A stretch of DNA of 64,000 bases from Vibrio sp. MedPE-SWchi (GCA_001874155.1 MPDB01000010.1:17605-81604); one strand, 5' to 3'. Positions 7,683-17,460 are shown, counted from the stretch's first letter. Numbers and translations: made by a program. The notes: generated from the sequence alone by a model not told the origin.

Positions 7683-8870
7683 ATGAGAAATTGTGGTTTA
7701 GTCACCAATTTGTCAAGCCAAGTTGATCAACATCGACTTTCTCAATATATCTTCGGTAAACACGCACTCGTTGCTCAAGGTGGCGGGCAGCGAAGTATTT
7801 TTACTGCGGGCGTGCTGGATGCGTTCCTCACTGCTCAATTTGACCCTTTTGAAGAGTTTTATGGCACTTCAGCAGGCGCGCTTAATTTGTGTGCTTACCT
7901 GTGCCGTCAAAAAGGTTTGGGCCACTCTTTTCTTATTGATTTGACCACTGATGACCGCTTCTTTCACCTTTTCCATTATATCCGCCGAAAACAGTATCTA
8001 GGCATCGAATGGGCACTTGATACCATTAGCAGCCCTCCGTATAAGCTCGATATAGAGATGGGCAAAAGGGTGCTGGGGGAAAGAAAAGCGTTTGCTGCTG
8101 TGACGCATGGTTCGACATTACACGATCACTACTTACCCTTACTCCAAGACGATTGGTATAAAGTCATGGTGGCGACCTGTGCCATCCCTCGCTTGTACCC
8201 TTCTGAAGTTGAGATTGGTGGCGAAGGGTATGTGGATGGCGGTGTGTCCGCTGCGATTCCAGTTCAGCAAGCATGGAGAAATGAAGCGCGTTGCATCGTT
8301 GTGATACGCACTGAAGGAGCAGACATAGAAACGGAGTTGGATGCTCAGAATCCATCCGCTGACGTGCAGTGGTACAGAGAGTCATTGAATACAATTCAAG
8401 AGCAGTGGCAAGAAAAGCTAGGGCAGTGGAAGCTCGATTGGAATGGCTTCTTTCAACAACAAGTCACGAAATCGAAACAGCAGAAAATGGATCACCAACA
8501 CTTGGAATCCATCAATGGTGGGCGTTGGTTGTTCGGGGCGGATGATATTTATCGGCTAAGTCACTTGGTTGGTGATAAGTTCGACTCTGGTTTGGCTGAC
8601 ATGCTGATGGCGCACTATCAAACCTATTCACTAACCCAAGATTTCCTTCATCACCCACCGGATGATTGCTTTATCGTTCAAATCAAACCCGATAGCCCAT
8701 TAAGGTCAAAGTCTCTAATGAGTGACAAAGACGATCTTCTTCATGACTACCAATTGGGGCTAGATGCAGGTGAACAGTTTGTTCGAACGTATTTAAGTGT
8801 GAAGAGTGAAGCGATTGATGAAAGAGGCTCACAGAATGAGCCTCCGCAGACAGAAGTTGATGAGTTATAA
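7683..8870 (+). CDS. Patatin-like phospholipase (YjjU/RssA type)
   Basis: Predicted cytoplasmic serine acyl hydrolase acting on phospholipids or other lipids. Patatin features are present in order: the oxyanion Gly-rich loop GGGQRSIFTAGVLDAF (near residue 36), the nucleophile elbow GTSAG (near residue 61) and the Asp of the catalytic dyad in YVDGGVSAAIP (near residue 186). The 395-aa length and the long C-terminal extension are like YjjU. I start at ATG 7683 because GGAG at 7671-7674 is 8 bases upstream; a GTG at 7674 overlaps that site. The last codons also encode a hairpin that may terminate the convergent pyruvate kinase gene. Confidence 0.88.
   Translation: MRNCGLVTNLSSQVDQHRLSQYIFGKHALVAQGGGQRSIFTAGVLDAFLTAQFDPFEEFYGTSAGALNLCAYLCRQKGLGHSFLIDLTTDDRFFHLFHYIRRKQYLGIEWALDTISSPPYKLDIEMGKRVLGERKAFAAVTHGSTLHDHYLPLLQDDWYKVMVATCAIPRLYPSEVEIGGEGYVDGGVSAAIPVQQAWRNEARCIVVIRTEGADIETELDAQNPSADVQWYRESLNTIQEQWQEKLGQWKLDWNGFFQQQVTKSKQQKMDHQHLESINGGRWLFGADDIYRLSHLVGDKFDSGLADMLMAHYQTYSLTQDFLHHPPDDCFIVQIKPDSPLRSKSLMSDKDDLLHDYQLGLDAGEQFVRTYLSVKSEAIDERGSQNEPPQTEVDEL
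8824..8844 (-). terminator. Probable pyruvate kinase terminator inside the patatin gene 3' end
   Basis: Perfect inverted repeat GAGGCTCA, 5-base loop, TGAGCCTC. Read on the minus strand it lies about 50 bases after the pyruvate kinase stop codon and is followed by TTTCATC. It is inside the last coding bases of the convergent patatin gene. No other hairpin lies in the 23-base gap between the genes. The U tract is short, so strength is uncertain. Confidence 0.55.
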
Positions 8871-8893
8871 ATAACTTACCTTCTCAGTATTGC

Positions 8894-10339
8894 CTAGGTC
8901 ACCGGCAAAATTCTTAAGCAGTTGGTTGAACCCGCAACATCCATAATGTCACCTTGGGTCATTATCAATATGTCACCAAATTCAACCAGTTTTCTTTCCT
9001 TGAGTGAATTCAACGCGTCAATGGCGATATCAACGCCTGTTTCTTTTGAGGTGTCAAAATAGAGTGGGGTGACCCCGCGATATAAACTACAGCGGTTTAG
9101 CGTGCCTTCATTTCTTGATAAAGCAAATATGGGTAAACCAGAGTTCAACCGCGACATCATTAACGCCGTTCTACCCGATTCAGTTAGAGCGATCATCCCT
9201 TTGATGCCTTCCATATGGTTGGCTGAGTAGATGGTGGCCATCGATATGGTTTCTTCTGCGGTCGCAAAGGTTCGATCAATGCGGTAGCTCGAGGTATTTT
9301 CCAGAGCTTTCTTCTCTGCGCCAACACAGACCTCTGCCATGGATTTCACAGTCTCTACTGGGTACGAACCCGCAGCGGTTTCACCAGATAGCATTACCGC
9401 ATCGGTTCCATCTAAGACAGCATTCGCAACGTCCATGACTTCCGCTCGGGTCGGCATGGGTGCGTTGATCATTGACTCCATCATCTGAGTGGCGGTAATG
9501 ACGGTTCGGTTAAGGGCTCTGGCACGCTGTATAAGCTGTTTTTGAACACCGACGAGTTCTGGGTCGCCTATTTCAACACCAAGGTCTCCACGAGCTACCA
9601 TGACGGTATCTGACGCCATAATGATGTCATCAATGTTCTCGACGGTGGCGACGGTCTCTGCTCGTTCTACCTTAGCCACTAAGTTGGCTTCTAAACCTGC
9701 ATCTCTAGCAAGGCGTCGAGCGTACTTCATGTCTTCACCATTTCGTGGAAAAGAGACCGCGAGATAGTCAACTTTCAATTCTGCCGCGAGAAGAATGTCT
9801 TTTTTGTCTTTTTCGGTCAGAGCGTCAGCAGATAGGCCGCCCCCTTTCTTGTTGATGCCCTTATTGTTTGAAAGAGGGCCTCCGATAACGACGGTGGTAT
9901 GAACTTTGTTTCCATCTACGGATATGACTTTGAGTTGAACACGACCATCATCGAGAAGCAAAATATCGTTCGGTATGACATCTTTAGGCAGTTCTTTGTA
10001 ATCGAGCCCAACAGAATCATTGTCTCCCTCGCCTAAACCTAAGTCGCTATCGAGAGTAAAGCGATGTCCTTCCTCGAGTACTATCTTTCCATCTCTGAAT
10101 GTCGACACACGGATTTTCGGTCCCTGCAAATCCCCAAGAACAGCAATATGGATCCCTAGTCTGGCTGCGATTGCGCGGACTTGCGCTGCTCGATTTTTGT
10201 GATCGTCTGCTGTACCATGCGAGAAGTTCATGCGGACAACGTTTGCACCTGCTTTTATTATCTCGAGTAAGTTGTCATCTTTATCTGTGGAAGGGCCAAG
10301 GGTAGTAACTATCTTTGTTCTTCGTGTCGCTGGGGTCAT
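8894..10339 (-). CDS. pykA: Pyruvate kinase, PykA (type II) like
   Basis: Converts phosphoenolpyruvate and ADP to pyruvate and ATP, the last step of glycolysis. The 481-aa product matches E. coli PykA (480 aa) closely: [14 protein letters not shown] at the N-terminus, [30 protein letters not shown] with the metal/substrate-binding residues, and the [10 protein letters not shown] catalytic block. PykA-type enzymes are activated by AMP and sugar phosphates rather than fructose-1,6-bisphosphate. It is divergent from the mlc gene, and the shared 260-base gap contains two Mlc-like sites, so control by Mlc is plausible. Some vibrios carry more than one pyruvate kinase, so the symbol denotes the type. 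Confidence 0.94.
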   Translation of the reverse strand: MTPATRRTKIVTTLGPSTDKDDNLLEIIKAGANVVRMNFSHGTADDHKNRAAQVRAIAARLGIHIAVLGDLQGPKIRVSTFRDGKIVLEEGHRFTLDSDLGLGEGDNDSVGLDYKELPKDVIPNDILLLDDGRVQLKVISVDGNKVHTTVVIGGPLSNNKGINKKGGGLSADALTEKDKKDILLAAELKVDYLAVSFPRNGEDMKYARRLARDAGLEANLVAKVERAETVATVENIDDIIMASDTVMVARGDLGVEIGDPELVGVQKQLIQRARALNRTVITATQMMESMINAPMPTRAEVMDVANAVLDGTDAVMLSGETAAGSYPVETVKSMAEVCVGAEKKALENTSSYRIDRTFATAEETISMATIYSANHMEGIKGMIALTESGRTALMMSRLNSGLPIFALSRNEGTLNRCSLYRGVTPLYFDTSKETGVDIAIDALNSLKERKLVEFGDILIMTQGDIMDVAGSTNCLRILPVT

Positions 10340-10427
10340 CCTGTTCTCCTAAATTACACTAAGCTCTTTAAGTATATGCGGTGTTTGTAATTTGGCTGAC
10401 TAATCATTCACTTTCCAAGTCGTGTCG

Positions 10428-10450
10428 CTAATTACTTCGCGGAATTAAAA
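10428..10450. promoter_or_regulatory. Mlc/NagC-type operator-like site 1
   Basis: The sequence CTAATTACTTCGCGGAATTA, followed by an A tract, shares the 11-base core AATTACTTCGC with a second site about 120 bases away. AT-rich arms around a central TTCGC/GCGAA are characteristic of Mlc and NagC operators. It lies about 90 bases upstream of pykA. Binding is inferred, not shown. Confidence 0.6.
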
Positions 10451-10547
10451 AAGTTTTGAGTGTTTATTCCCTAACAATTCGACATATTCCGCAAAGATGA
10501 ATCTTTCTACGTGATACTTGTCACGGCAATATATCAAAGCACTTCAC

Positions 10548-10571
10548 AATTACTTCGCAAAGTAAAAAAAT
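10548..10571. promoter_or_regulatory. Mlc/NagC-type operator-like site 2
   Basis: CAATTACTTCGCAAAGTAAAA repeats the core of site 1 with better dyad symmetry (TTACTTCGCAAAGTAA). It lies about 30 bases upstream of the mlc start, where a bound repressor would block mlc transcription. It fits autoregulation by Mlc, as in E. coli. Sites 1 and 2 are spaced so that looping between them is possible. Confidence 0.68.
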
Positions 10572-10600
10572 TAATATGTTGTTGAATTTTGGAGTACATC

Positions 10601-11818
10601 ATGTACATGGCCCAACCCGGTCACATTGATCATATTAAGCAAGTCAATGCTGGTCGAGTCTATAAACTCATAGACCAGAAAGGTCCTATATCTCGAATCG
10701 ATCTTTCGAAAGAGAGTGCGCTTGCACCCGCAAGTATTACTAAAATTACTCGTGAGTTAATAGAGTCACACCTTATCCATGAAACCACCGTGCAAGAGTC
10801 AACCAGTCGAGGAAGACCTGCTGTAGGTTTACAGGTGAATAATCAAGGTTGGCAATTCCTATCGATGCGTTTAGGGCGTGGTTATTTGACCATCGCTTTG
10901 CATGAGTTAGGTGGTGATGTGCTTATCGACACGAAAATTGATATTCATGAACTTGACCAAGATGACGTTTTATCTCGATTACTCCATGAAATTGATGAGT
11001 TTTTTCAAACTTACTCAGAGCAGCTTGATAGGGTAACCAGTATTGCGATTACTCTACCGGGTTTGGTCAATTCTGAAGATGGTATCGTCTTGCAAATGCC
11101 TCACTATAATGTCAAAGATTTAGCGTTAGGGCCTGAGATCTACAAAGCGACGGGGCTTCCTGTTTTTGTGGCGAACGATACTCGAGCATGGGCACTAGCG
11201 GAAAAATTGTTTGGTCATTCTCAAGATAATGATAACTCGGTGCTGATTTCCATACACCACGGTCTTGGCGCAGGCATTATTTTGGATGGTCGAGTACTGC
11301 AGGGGCGTCACGGTAACATTGGTGAGTTAGGGCATATTCAAATCGACCCTAATGGTAAACCTTGCCATTGTGGTAATCGTGGGTGTCTTGAAACCGTGGC
11401 AAGCTCTCAAGCCATTCGAGAAGAGGTCGTTAGGCGTATTGAGAGTGGAGAAGAATCTTCGCTGAGCTCGCTCGAAGAGATGACCATAGAGTCAATTTGT
11501 TCGGCAGCTGCCAATGGTGATCCACTCGCTGTTGATGTGATCGAAAAGCTTGGTCGTTACTTAGGGGCAGCCATTGCGATTGTGATTAACCTGTTTAACC
11601 CAGAGAAAATACTCATTGGTGGTGTGATCAATCAGGCGAAAGAGGTGCTGTATCCTCAGATTTCAAACTGCATTAAAGAGCAGAGCCTACCTGTTTATCA
11701 TCACGATCTAGAGTTGGTGGAATCTCGATTTTACAAACAAGCAACCATGCCTGGTGCAGCTCTGGTGAAACAAGCGCTTTTTGATGGCTTACTATTGATG
11801 AAAGTGATCGAAGGCTAA
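10601..11818 (+). CDS. mlc: ROK-family transcriptional repressor Mlc
   Basis: Global repressor of glucose and PTS genes. In enterobacteria it is inactivated when dephosphorylated PtsG sequesters it at the membrane. The 405-aa product starts MYMAQPGHIDHIKQVNAG, aligning with E. coli Mlc (406 aa). A winged helix-turn-helix (about residues 15-75, ISRIDLSKES...APASITKI) precedes the ROK domain with the zinc-binding CHCGNRGCLETV motif near residue 255. ATG 10601 is chosen because GGAG lies 7 bases upstream; a TTG at 10589 is less likely. Its usual partner ptsG is in the same window. Confidence 0.94.
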   Translation: MYMAQPGHIDHIKQVNAGRVYKLIDQKGPISRIDLSKESALAPASITKITRELIESHLIHETTVQESTSRGRPAVGLQVNNQGWQFLSMRLGRGYLTIALHELGGDVLIDTKIDIHELDQDDVLSRLLHEIDEFFQTYSEQLDRVTSIAITLPGLVNSEDGIVLQMPHYNVKDLALGPEIYKATGLPVFVANDTRAWALAEKLFGHSQDNDNSVLISIHHGLGAGIILDGRVLQGRHGNIGELGHIQIDPNGKPCHCGNRGCLETVASSQAIREEVVRRIESGEESSLSSLEEMTIESICSAAANGDPLAVDVIEKLGRYLGAAIAIVINLFNPEKILIGGVINQAKEVLYPQISNCIKEQSLPVYHHDLELVESRFYKQATMPGAALVKQALFDGLLLMKVIEG

Positions 11819-11844
11819 TACGCGCTATGTAACGCATTAAGAAT

Positions 11845-11882
11845 AACCCACGTGACAAGTCTGTCATGTGGGTTTATTTTTT
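11845..11882 (+). terminator. Intrinsic terminator after mlc
   Basis: A 13-bp stem, AACCCACGTGACA / TGTCATGTGGGTT (one G-T pair), with a 4-base loop, followed by TATTTTTTG. It lies about 27 bases after the mlc stop codon and ends before the cheV start. Confidence 0.9.
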
Positions 11883-11940
11883 GTCTAAGCCTCTTACTAT
11901 GGACTATGTTATTTATAGGCCACCAATCCCGAGAAATTCT

Positions 11941-12888
11941 ATGTCCGGAGTTCTAAATTCAGTTGACCAACGAACAAACCTCGTCGGCGAAAACCGTCTT
12001 GAATTGCTGTTGTTCAGTTTAAATAGCCGTCAAATATTTGCTATTAACGTTTTTAAGGTCAAAGAAGTACTTAAGGTTCCTCTGTTGACAAAAATGCCAG
12101 GTTCTCACTACAACATCACCGGCGTAGCCTCTCTAAGAGGCGAGTCTGTCCCTGTGATAGACCTTCGTAGTGCGATTGGTTTTCCGCCTGTCCGAGGCGA
12201 AGCCGATGAGCAAAACTTGATCATTACCGAATACAATCGCTCAACGCAGGGATTCCTGGTGGGCCAGGTTCGAAATATTATTAATACGGCATGGACAGAA
12301 ATTCAGCCGCCACCTAAGACGGCTGGTAGAGCAAACTACCTCACCGCAATAACGCACATTAAGGAAGAAGATCAGTCTCATATTGTTGAGATCATCGATG
12401 TTGAGAAGGTGTTGGCTGAAATCATCGATTATGACGTTTCCATCTCTGAAGGGGTTCTAGACGAAGAGCTTGCGGCGCAGATGATTGGGCGTAATGTGCT
12501 GATTGTGGATGATTCTTCAACAGCGAGAAATCAAGTCAAAGGAACGCTCTCTCAGCTTGGGCTTAATATCATTGAATGTAATGATGGCCTCGAAGCGCTG
12601 AACTTACTGAAATCATGGTGTGACGAAGGTAAAGACATAAACTCTGAATTACTGTTGATGATTACTGACGCAGAAATGCCGGAAATGGACGGGTACAAGT
12701 TGACCTATGAGGTGCGCAATGATCCTCGAATGAAGGATCTGTATATCACCTTGAATACCTCTCTAAGCGGTAACTTTAATGAAGCGATGGTCGAGAAGGT
12801 TGGCTGTGATCGATTCATTTCTAAATTCCAGCCTGATCTCTTGGTTGAAGTTGCACAGGATCGATTACGGTCATTGCTGACTAGCTGA
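11941..12888 (+). CDS. cheV: Chemotaxis coupling protein CheV (CheW-receiver fusion)
   Basis: Couples chemoreceptors to CheA and carries its own phosphorylatable receiver. Residues about 15-165 form a CheW domain (ELLLFSLNSRQIFAINVFKVKEVLKVP). Residues about 180-312 form a receiver with the acidic pair in VLIVDDSS, phosphoacceptor Asp243 in ITDAEMPEMDGY, the conserved Thr/Ser in NTSLSG and Lys in SKFQPD, all intact. The 315-aa length is normal. I start at ATG 11941 because an earlier in-frame start would run through the mlc terminator hairpin; the ribosome-binding site is weak. The gene is flanked by terminators and so is monocistronic. Confidence 0.93.
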   Translation: MSGVLNSVDQRTNLVGENRLELLLFSLNSRQIFAINVFKVKEVLKVPLLTKMPGSHYNITGVASLRGESVPVIDLRSAIGFPPVRGEADEQNLIITEYNRSTQGFLVGQVRNIINTAWTEIQPPPKTAGRANYLTAITHIKEEDQSHIVEIIDVEKVLAEIIDYDVSISEGVLDEELAAQMIGRNVLIVDDSSTARNQVKGTLSQLGLNIIECNDGLEALNLLKSWCDEGKDINSELLLMITDAEMPEMDGYKLTYEVRNDPRMKDLYITLNTSLSGNFNEAMVEKVGCDRFISKFQPDLLVEVAQDRLRSLLTS

Positions 12889-12915
12889 TTGATCGCGACG
12901 AATACACCTATTTAG

Positions 12916-12942
12916 TATAGGGAGGTCACTCCCTATTTTTAT
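12916..12942 (+). terminator. Intrinsic terminator after cheV
   Basis: Stem ATAGGGAG, loop GTCA, stem CTCCCTAT, then a T tract. It separates cheV from the convergent dnaE2 gene. Confidence 0.9.
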
Positions 12943-12963
12943 GGGTAAAAAATGTACCTGGTG

Positions 12964-15900
12964 TTAGTGGAAATCTCGAGAGTGCGTATCTAAGCGTTCA
13001 AAGTGTTCGGTCAAGTCGATGAGACGCCCAGCAATCACGTGAGTGACTTCGCCCTCTCGTTCTAATATTCCCTTTACCATTAATACTTTGGCCGTTAAAT
13101 AGGCTTGTTTTTGTGCTCTTGCTGTTGCCTTCCAAACCACCACGTTAATGTTGCCAGTATCATCCTCAAGAGTGAAGAATGTGATCCCAGCTGCCGTGCC
13201 GGGAGATTGCCTGCCTGTGACGACACCCACGACGGTAATCATGGATTGATTCGCTTTTTTCAATAGATCTCTTTGTCGAGTAAATGTCCCCAGTTGGTTC
13301 GCCTTGTCGAGTAAAGTAATGGGATGCTGAGTCAGAGAAAGACCTGTTGAGGTATAGTCTTCGACTAGGGTTTGCATCGCATTTGGCCCTGCTATTGGCT
13401 TTTCATTGATGTCATTTATATTCTGGAACAACGGAAGATCGGCCATTGAATCCATCATGCTCCAGCGAGTTTGGTAGCGATTGTGCGCAAAGGTATGCAT
13501 GGCATCGGCTGAAGCCAATCGCTCCAAATCTTTCTTGTTGAGTCCAATATGCTGAAGTTGATTCGGATGCTGATAGCCGGCTGTTGGTCTCGCTTTAATC
13601 AATTGTGTCATTCCATCTTGACTGGCACCTTTGATTTGTCGTAAACCAAGTCGAATCGACAGTTTAGAGTTATCACGAATAACTTGGTGCTGATAATCGG
13701 AGTGATTGACGCACACAGGCAGTACGGTGATCTTGTGCCGTTTAGCGTCTTGGATCAGTTGTGCCGAACTATAAAAGCCCATCGGTAGGCTATTGAGTAA
13801 GGAGGTATAAAACGCTTCTGGATAGTAGTACTTGAGCCACGCTGAACAGTAGGCTAGAACGGCAAATGATGCTGAGTGACTTTCTGGGAATCCATACTCA
13901 CCGAAACCACAGATCTGATCAAAGATACGCTCGGCAAACTCTCGCTCATAGCCTCGGGCTAGCATTCCGTTAATCAGCTTGTTCTTGAATTTAATTAAGT
14001 CGCCATTTTTTTTCCATGACGCCATTGCTCGGCGCAGTTGATCTGCCTCGCCACCGCTAAAGCCAGCGGCGACCATGGCCAGTTTGATCACCTGTTCTTG
14101 AAATATAGGCACACCCATAGTGCGAGAAAGTACAGCGCGTACTTCTTCGGAAGGATAGGAGACACGCTCGACCCCATCTCGTCTCTTTAGGAAAGGGTGC
14201 ACCATGTCCCCTTGGATGGGCCCCGGTCGCACAATCGCTATCTGAATCACTAGGTCGTAGTAACATTTGGGTTTGAGTCGTGGCAGCATACTCATTTGCG
14301 CCCGAGATTCAATTTGAAAAACGCCAATGGTATCGGCCTGTTGAATCATACGATAAACATTACGGTCATCTTCTCCACGAGTAATGTCTGCGATGGTTAA
14401 CGTTCGTCCGTAATGTTGCTCAACCAATGAGAAACACTTACGAATTGCGGTCAACATACCGAGCGCCAATACGTCCACTTTCAATAAACCAAGGCTTTCT
14501 AGGTCGTCTTTGTCCCATTGAATGACGGTGCGTTCTTGCATGGCCGCATTTTCTACAGGAACCAGTTCGTACAAGGGGCCAGAGGAAATCACGAACCCAC
14601 CCACATGCTGAGAAAGGTGGCGAGGAAAGCCAATGATTTCATTAACAAGCGAAATAAACTGCTCACCCTTGAGAGAATCCGGTTTTAAACCCAGCTCAAC
14701 CAACTGAGCTTGCCAACCCAGCTGTCGATCGCGACGATTAATGTTCTTGATAAAAAAATCGAGCTGAGTTTCATTAATGCCTAGTGTCTTTCCTACATCC
14801 CTAAGCGCACTTTTAAAGCGATAAGAGATCACTGAGGCTGCGAGAGCCGCACGTTCTCGACCGTATTTTTTATAGATGTATTGAATGACCTCTTCGCGTC
14901 GTTCGTGCTCAAAATCGACATCAATGTCGGGCGGCTCATTACGTTCTTTACTGATGAAACGTTCAAATAAAACCGAGACTTGTCGCGGGTCGACCGAGGT
15001 GATCTCAAGACAGTAGCAGACGACGGAGTTCGCTGCAGATCCCCGCCCTTGATAGAGAATTCGCTGGTTTTTGGCGAACATGACAATGTCGTGGATAGTG
15101 AGGAAGAAAAAAGCGTAATCAAGCTGCTCAATAAGCATCAGCTCTTTCTCTATGGTCTGCTCAATGTCGGCAGGAGTCCCGTTAGGGAAACGCCTTCTTC
15201 TTCCTTGCTCAGTGAGTTGACGTAAATAGCCAATAGGAGTGAGTTGATCTGGAATCAACTCACTTGGGTATTCGTAACGCAGTGAATCCAATTCAAAATC
15301 ACAACGCGCTGCGATATGACGGCTTTCGGCAATCCACTGTGGCTGAAATAGCTTTGTTAGCTTCTCTTGGCTGCGTAAAGCGCTTTCTGCATTGGTCAGC
15401 ATATGTTGACCGATGGCATCAACCGTGGTGCCGTGTTTGATTGCCGTGAGTGTGTGTTGAAGGGGAAGCCGAGTTGCCGTATGCATTAACACTCCACCAC
15501 ACGCCGTGATGGGTAGATGGAATTCAGCCGCCAATACTTCACAATGTGCGATGTACTCTTTGTCATTAGATTTGAGGTGGCGCTGTAGGCCTAGCCAAAG
15601 CCGGTGAGCGTGATGTTGGCTCAACCAGTTTCCCCAATGGTGGTCAGCGTCAGAATAGCGGGGCAGCCAGATAATGAGGCAGTGCTGTATTGACATGATG
15701 TCCCACTCAGAGAGTTGATATTCCCCTTTGCTGGCCCGTCTTCTTGCGTTAGTAATGATCCGACACAGCTCAGCGTAAGCTTCTCTGCTTGGGCAAAGCA
15801 GTACCAATTGACAGTCAGTATTGAGCCAAAACATACTGCCAACGATCTGCTTGATCGCCAGTTGATGATCTTTAATTGCCGTATGGGCTCTGACAACCCC

Positions 15901-16035
15901 TGCAACTGAGCATTCGTCTGTAATCGCAATGGCTTGATAGCGTAAAAAATCCGCCTGGACGACGAGTTCTTCAGCGTGTGAAGCACCCGTTAAAAAAGAA
16001 AAATTACTCTGACAGAATAGCTCTGCATATTTCAT
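12964..16035 (-). CDS. dnaE2: Error-prone DNA polymerase DnaE2 (ImuC)
   Basis: C-family DNA polymerase acting in SOS-induced translesion synthesis together with ImuA and ImuB. The 1023-aa length is shorter than replicative DnaE (about 1160 aa), typical of DnaE2. The N-terminal PHP domain starts YAELFCQSNFSFLTGASHAEELV. The catalytic acidic residues are in PPDIDVDFEH, followed by RREEVIQYIYKKYG, and the downstream palm/fingers blocks VRPGPIQGDMVHP and FGEYGFPESHSASFA are present. A C-terminal OB fold (VVGVVTGRQSPGTAAGITFFTLEDDTG) is intact. It is the last gene of the imuA-imuB-dnaE2 cassette, 12 bases after imuB, and would be controlled by the LexA box ahead of imuA. Confidence 0.96.
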   Translation of the reverse strand: MKYAELFCQSNFSFLTGASHAEELVVQADFLRYQAIAITDECSVAGVVRAHTAIKDHQLAIKQIVGSMFWLNTDCQLVLLCPSREAYAELCRIITNARRRASKGEYQLSEWDIMSIQHCLIIWLPRYSDADHHWGNWLSQHHAHRLWLGLQRHLKSNDKEYIAHCEVLAAEFHLPITACGGVLMHTATRLPLQHTLTAIKHGTTVDAIGQHMLTNAESALRSQEKLTKLFQPQWIAESRHIAARCDFELDSLRYEYPSELIPDQLTPIGYLRQLTEQGRRRRFPNGTPADIEQTIEKELMLIEQLDYAFFFLTIHDIVMFAKNQRILYQGRGSAANSVVCYCLEITSVDPRQVSVLFERFISKERNEPPDIDVDFEHERREEVIQYIYKKYGRERAALAASVISYRFKSALRDVGKTLGINETQLDFFIKNINRRDRQLGWQAQLVELGLKPDSLKGEQFISLVNEIIGFPRHLSQHVGGFVISSGPLYELVPVENAAMQERTVIQWDKDDLESLGLLKVDVLALGMLTAIRKCFSLVEQHYGRTLTIADITRGEDDRNVYRMIQQADTIGVFQIESRAQMSMLPRLKPKCYYDLVIQIAIVRPGPIQGDMVHPFLKRRDGVERVSYPSEEVRAVLSRTMGVPIFQEQVIKLAMVAAGFSGGEADQLRRAMASWKKNGDLIKFKNKLINGMLARGYEREFAERIFDQICGFGEYGFPESHSASFAVLAYCSAWLKYYYPEAFYTSLLNSLPMGFYSSAQLIQDAKRHKITVLPVCVNHSDYQHQVIRDNSKLSIRLGLRQIKGASQDGMTQLIKARPTAGYQHPNQLQHIGLNKKDLERLASADAMHTFAHNRYQTRWSMMDSMADLPLFQNINDINEKPIAGPNAMQTLVEDYTSTGLSLTQHPITLLDKANQLGTFTRQRDLLKKANQSMITVVGVVTGRQSPGTAAGITFFTLEDDTGNINVVVWKATARAQKQAYLTAKVLMVKGILEREGEVTHVIAGRLIDLTEHFERLDTHSRDFH

Positions 16036-16047
16036 CGCATGCCCCAG

Positions 16048-17457
16048 TTAGCTGAATTGGCCATGTGAAAACCAACGCTTTTGTTGATCGCGAAATACCC
16101 ATATCCAACGACCTTCGATACTGCGGGCAATGAAGTAGTCGCGCGCCATGTCATCCCCATCCCACCAACCTGTAACGATACGTTCAGGGCCACTGATGAT
16201 AGAGATGTTTTCTGTCAATGGCAGTGGCTCAGGAAACAGAAATGAAGGGCGAAGCCGAGGCTCTGTATGAGTGTGTTGGTGGCGTTCAATCGGTGTACTT
16301 GGGTCGTACAATAAGGTCGACTTCTCTGGTCTTGGGTCATCCGTTTTTTGGATTTTACAGACCCGCTCCTTTCCCAACTTCGCTTGCAATAAAGAGATCA
16401 GTTCTAACTCAGTCTGTTGCCCTTTCGTGCCGTTGAAAATATCTTGTGTGGTGCTTTGTCGTTCTCCACCTCGAGCAATCGTAAGGGTGATGCCATGAGT
16501 CGGTGCGTGGAGTGCTATTGACTCTAAAGACAATCGGCACAGCGTTGACCATTTATCGGCAAGGTAGTCACCGGCTGCGGAGGTGAACGTGATCATTTGG
16601 TCATCATGATCGCGAAGGTGAAGTGTTAGACACAGCTCATAGGCAACCTGGTTACGCAGTGTTAAAAACAGCTCTAATCGGTCTAGTAGCTTCATTAATG
16701 GCTTTTCTAACCATTGCACGTTATCGATATCAAACAGCAGTTCTAAGTAGCTTTTAAAGGCTTCAGGAGGGTGATAGAAGATTACTGGGTGCTTAAACTG
16801 CCCAAGCAAACGACCCACATAGTTGACCAAATCAATATTGAAACGCTTAGCAAGTTCCTGCATAGGGAGCGCTAACAATTCTTGGAAAGTATTAATGCCA
16901 ATTCGACTGAGTTGTTCTATTTGCTTTTTATCCAGTTCACTAGCAAGAATTGGGTGTAAGTTTATTTGGTTAAGTATCGACTCTTTGCTGTTAAAAATCG
17001 CGTTCTTCGCTGATTTGGCGAGTAACATGGCAGAATAAGGTGAAAACCCTGTTGAGAATTGATAGCGAAGCTTAAGCTTATCAAGGTGCTGATGTGTGGC
17101 TTGCCAGTAACTCTCTATGTTTTGATAAAGAGAGAGCATGTTGGTGACTTTAAGCAGAAGCCCTTGAGGCGGATAAAGCGTAATATCCGAGGTTTTCAAG
17201 TACAACCACTGTGCAATATTCGTTAGGGTTTGCTGCTCAGCTTGGTCATCGTATTCATGTACTTGTAAGTTAGAGCAAAGAGCGGCCGCGCTTCCAAGGC
17301 CCATCCCCATTTCAATGCCATGATTTTCCGCCGCTTGGTTTAGCTGGACGATTCGGTGTTTTTTTGTTTCAACGATGACCAGAGGCAGATCGGAATGCTG
17401 AGAAAAAAGCGCATCCAACTGCAAATTCGGGAAATGTAAATAAAGCCAGAGTTGCAC
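16048..17457 (-). CDS. imuB: ImuB, catalytically dead Y-family polymerase-like protein
   Basis: Scaffold of the ImuA-ImuB-DnaE2 mutasome, which in characterised bacteria links DnaE2 to the beta clamp. The 469-aa product resembles DinB-type polymerases, but the N-terminus reads MQLWLYLHFPNLQLDAL where active enzymes have a metal-binding Asp (DMDCFF-like), so the catalytic acidic residues appear to be missing, as known for ImuB. The helix-hairpin-helix region (QIEQLSRIGINTFQELLALP, residues about 178-197) is present. A C-terminal LFPEPLPL segment near residue 412 is a possible clamp-binding motif. Spacing is 3 bases after imuA and 12 before dnaE2. Confidence 0.93.
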   Translation of the reverse strand: MQLWLYLHFPNLQLDALFSQHSDLPLVIVETKKHRIVQLNQAAENHGIEMGMGLGSAAALCSNLQVHEYDDQAEQQTLTNIAQWLYLKTSDITLYPPQGLLLKVTNMLSLYQNIESYWQATHQHLDKLKLRYQFSTGFSPYSAMLLAKSAKNAIFNSKESILNQINLHPILASELDKKQIEQLSRIGINTFQELLALPMQELAKRFNIDLVNYVGRLLGQFKHPVIFYHPPEAFKSYLELLFDIDNVQWLEKPLMKLLDRLELFLTLRNQVAYELCLTLHLRDHDDQMITFTSAAGDYLADKWSTLCRLSLESIALHAPTHGITLTIARGGERQSTTQDIFNGTKGQQTELELISLLQAKLGKERVCKIQKTDDPRPEKSTLLYDPSTPIERHQHTHTEPRLRPSFLFPEPLPLTENISIISGPERIVTGWWDGDDMARDYFIARSIEGRWIWVFRDQQKRWFSHGQFS

Positions 17458-17460
17458 AAT

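Noticed and set aside
14829..15225. Additional ORFs on both strands inside dnaE2
   Set aside because: They lie entirely within a gene whose catalytic motifs are intact and have no features of their own.
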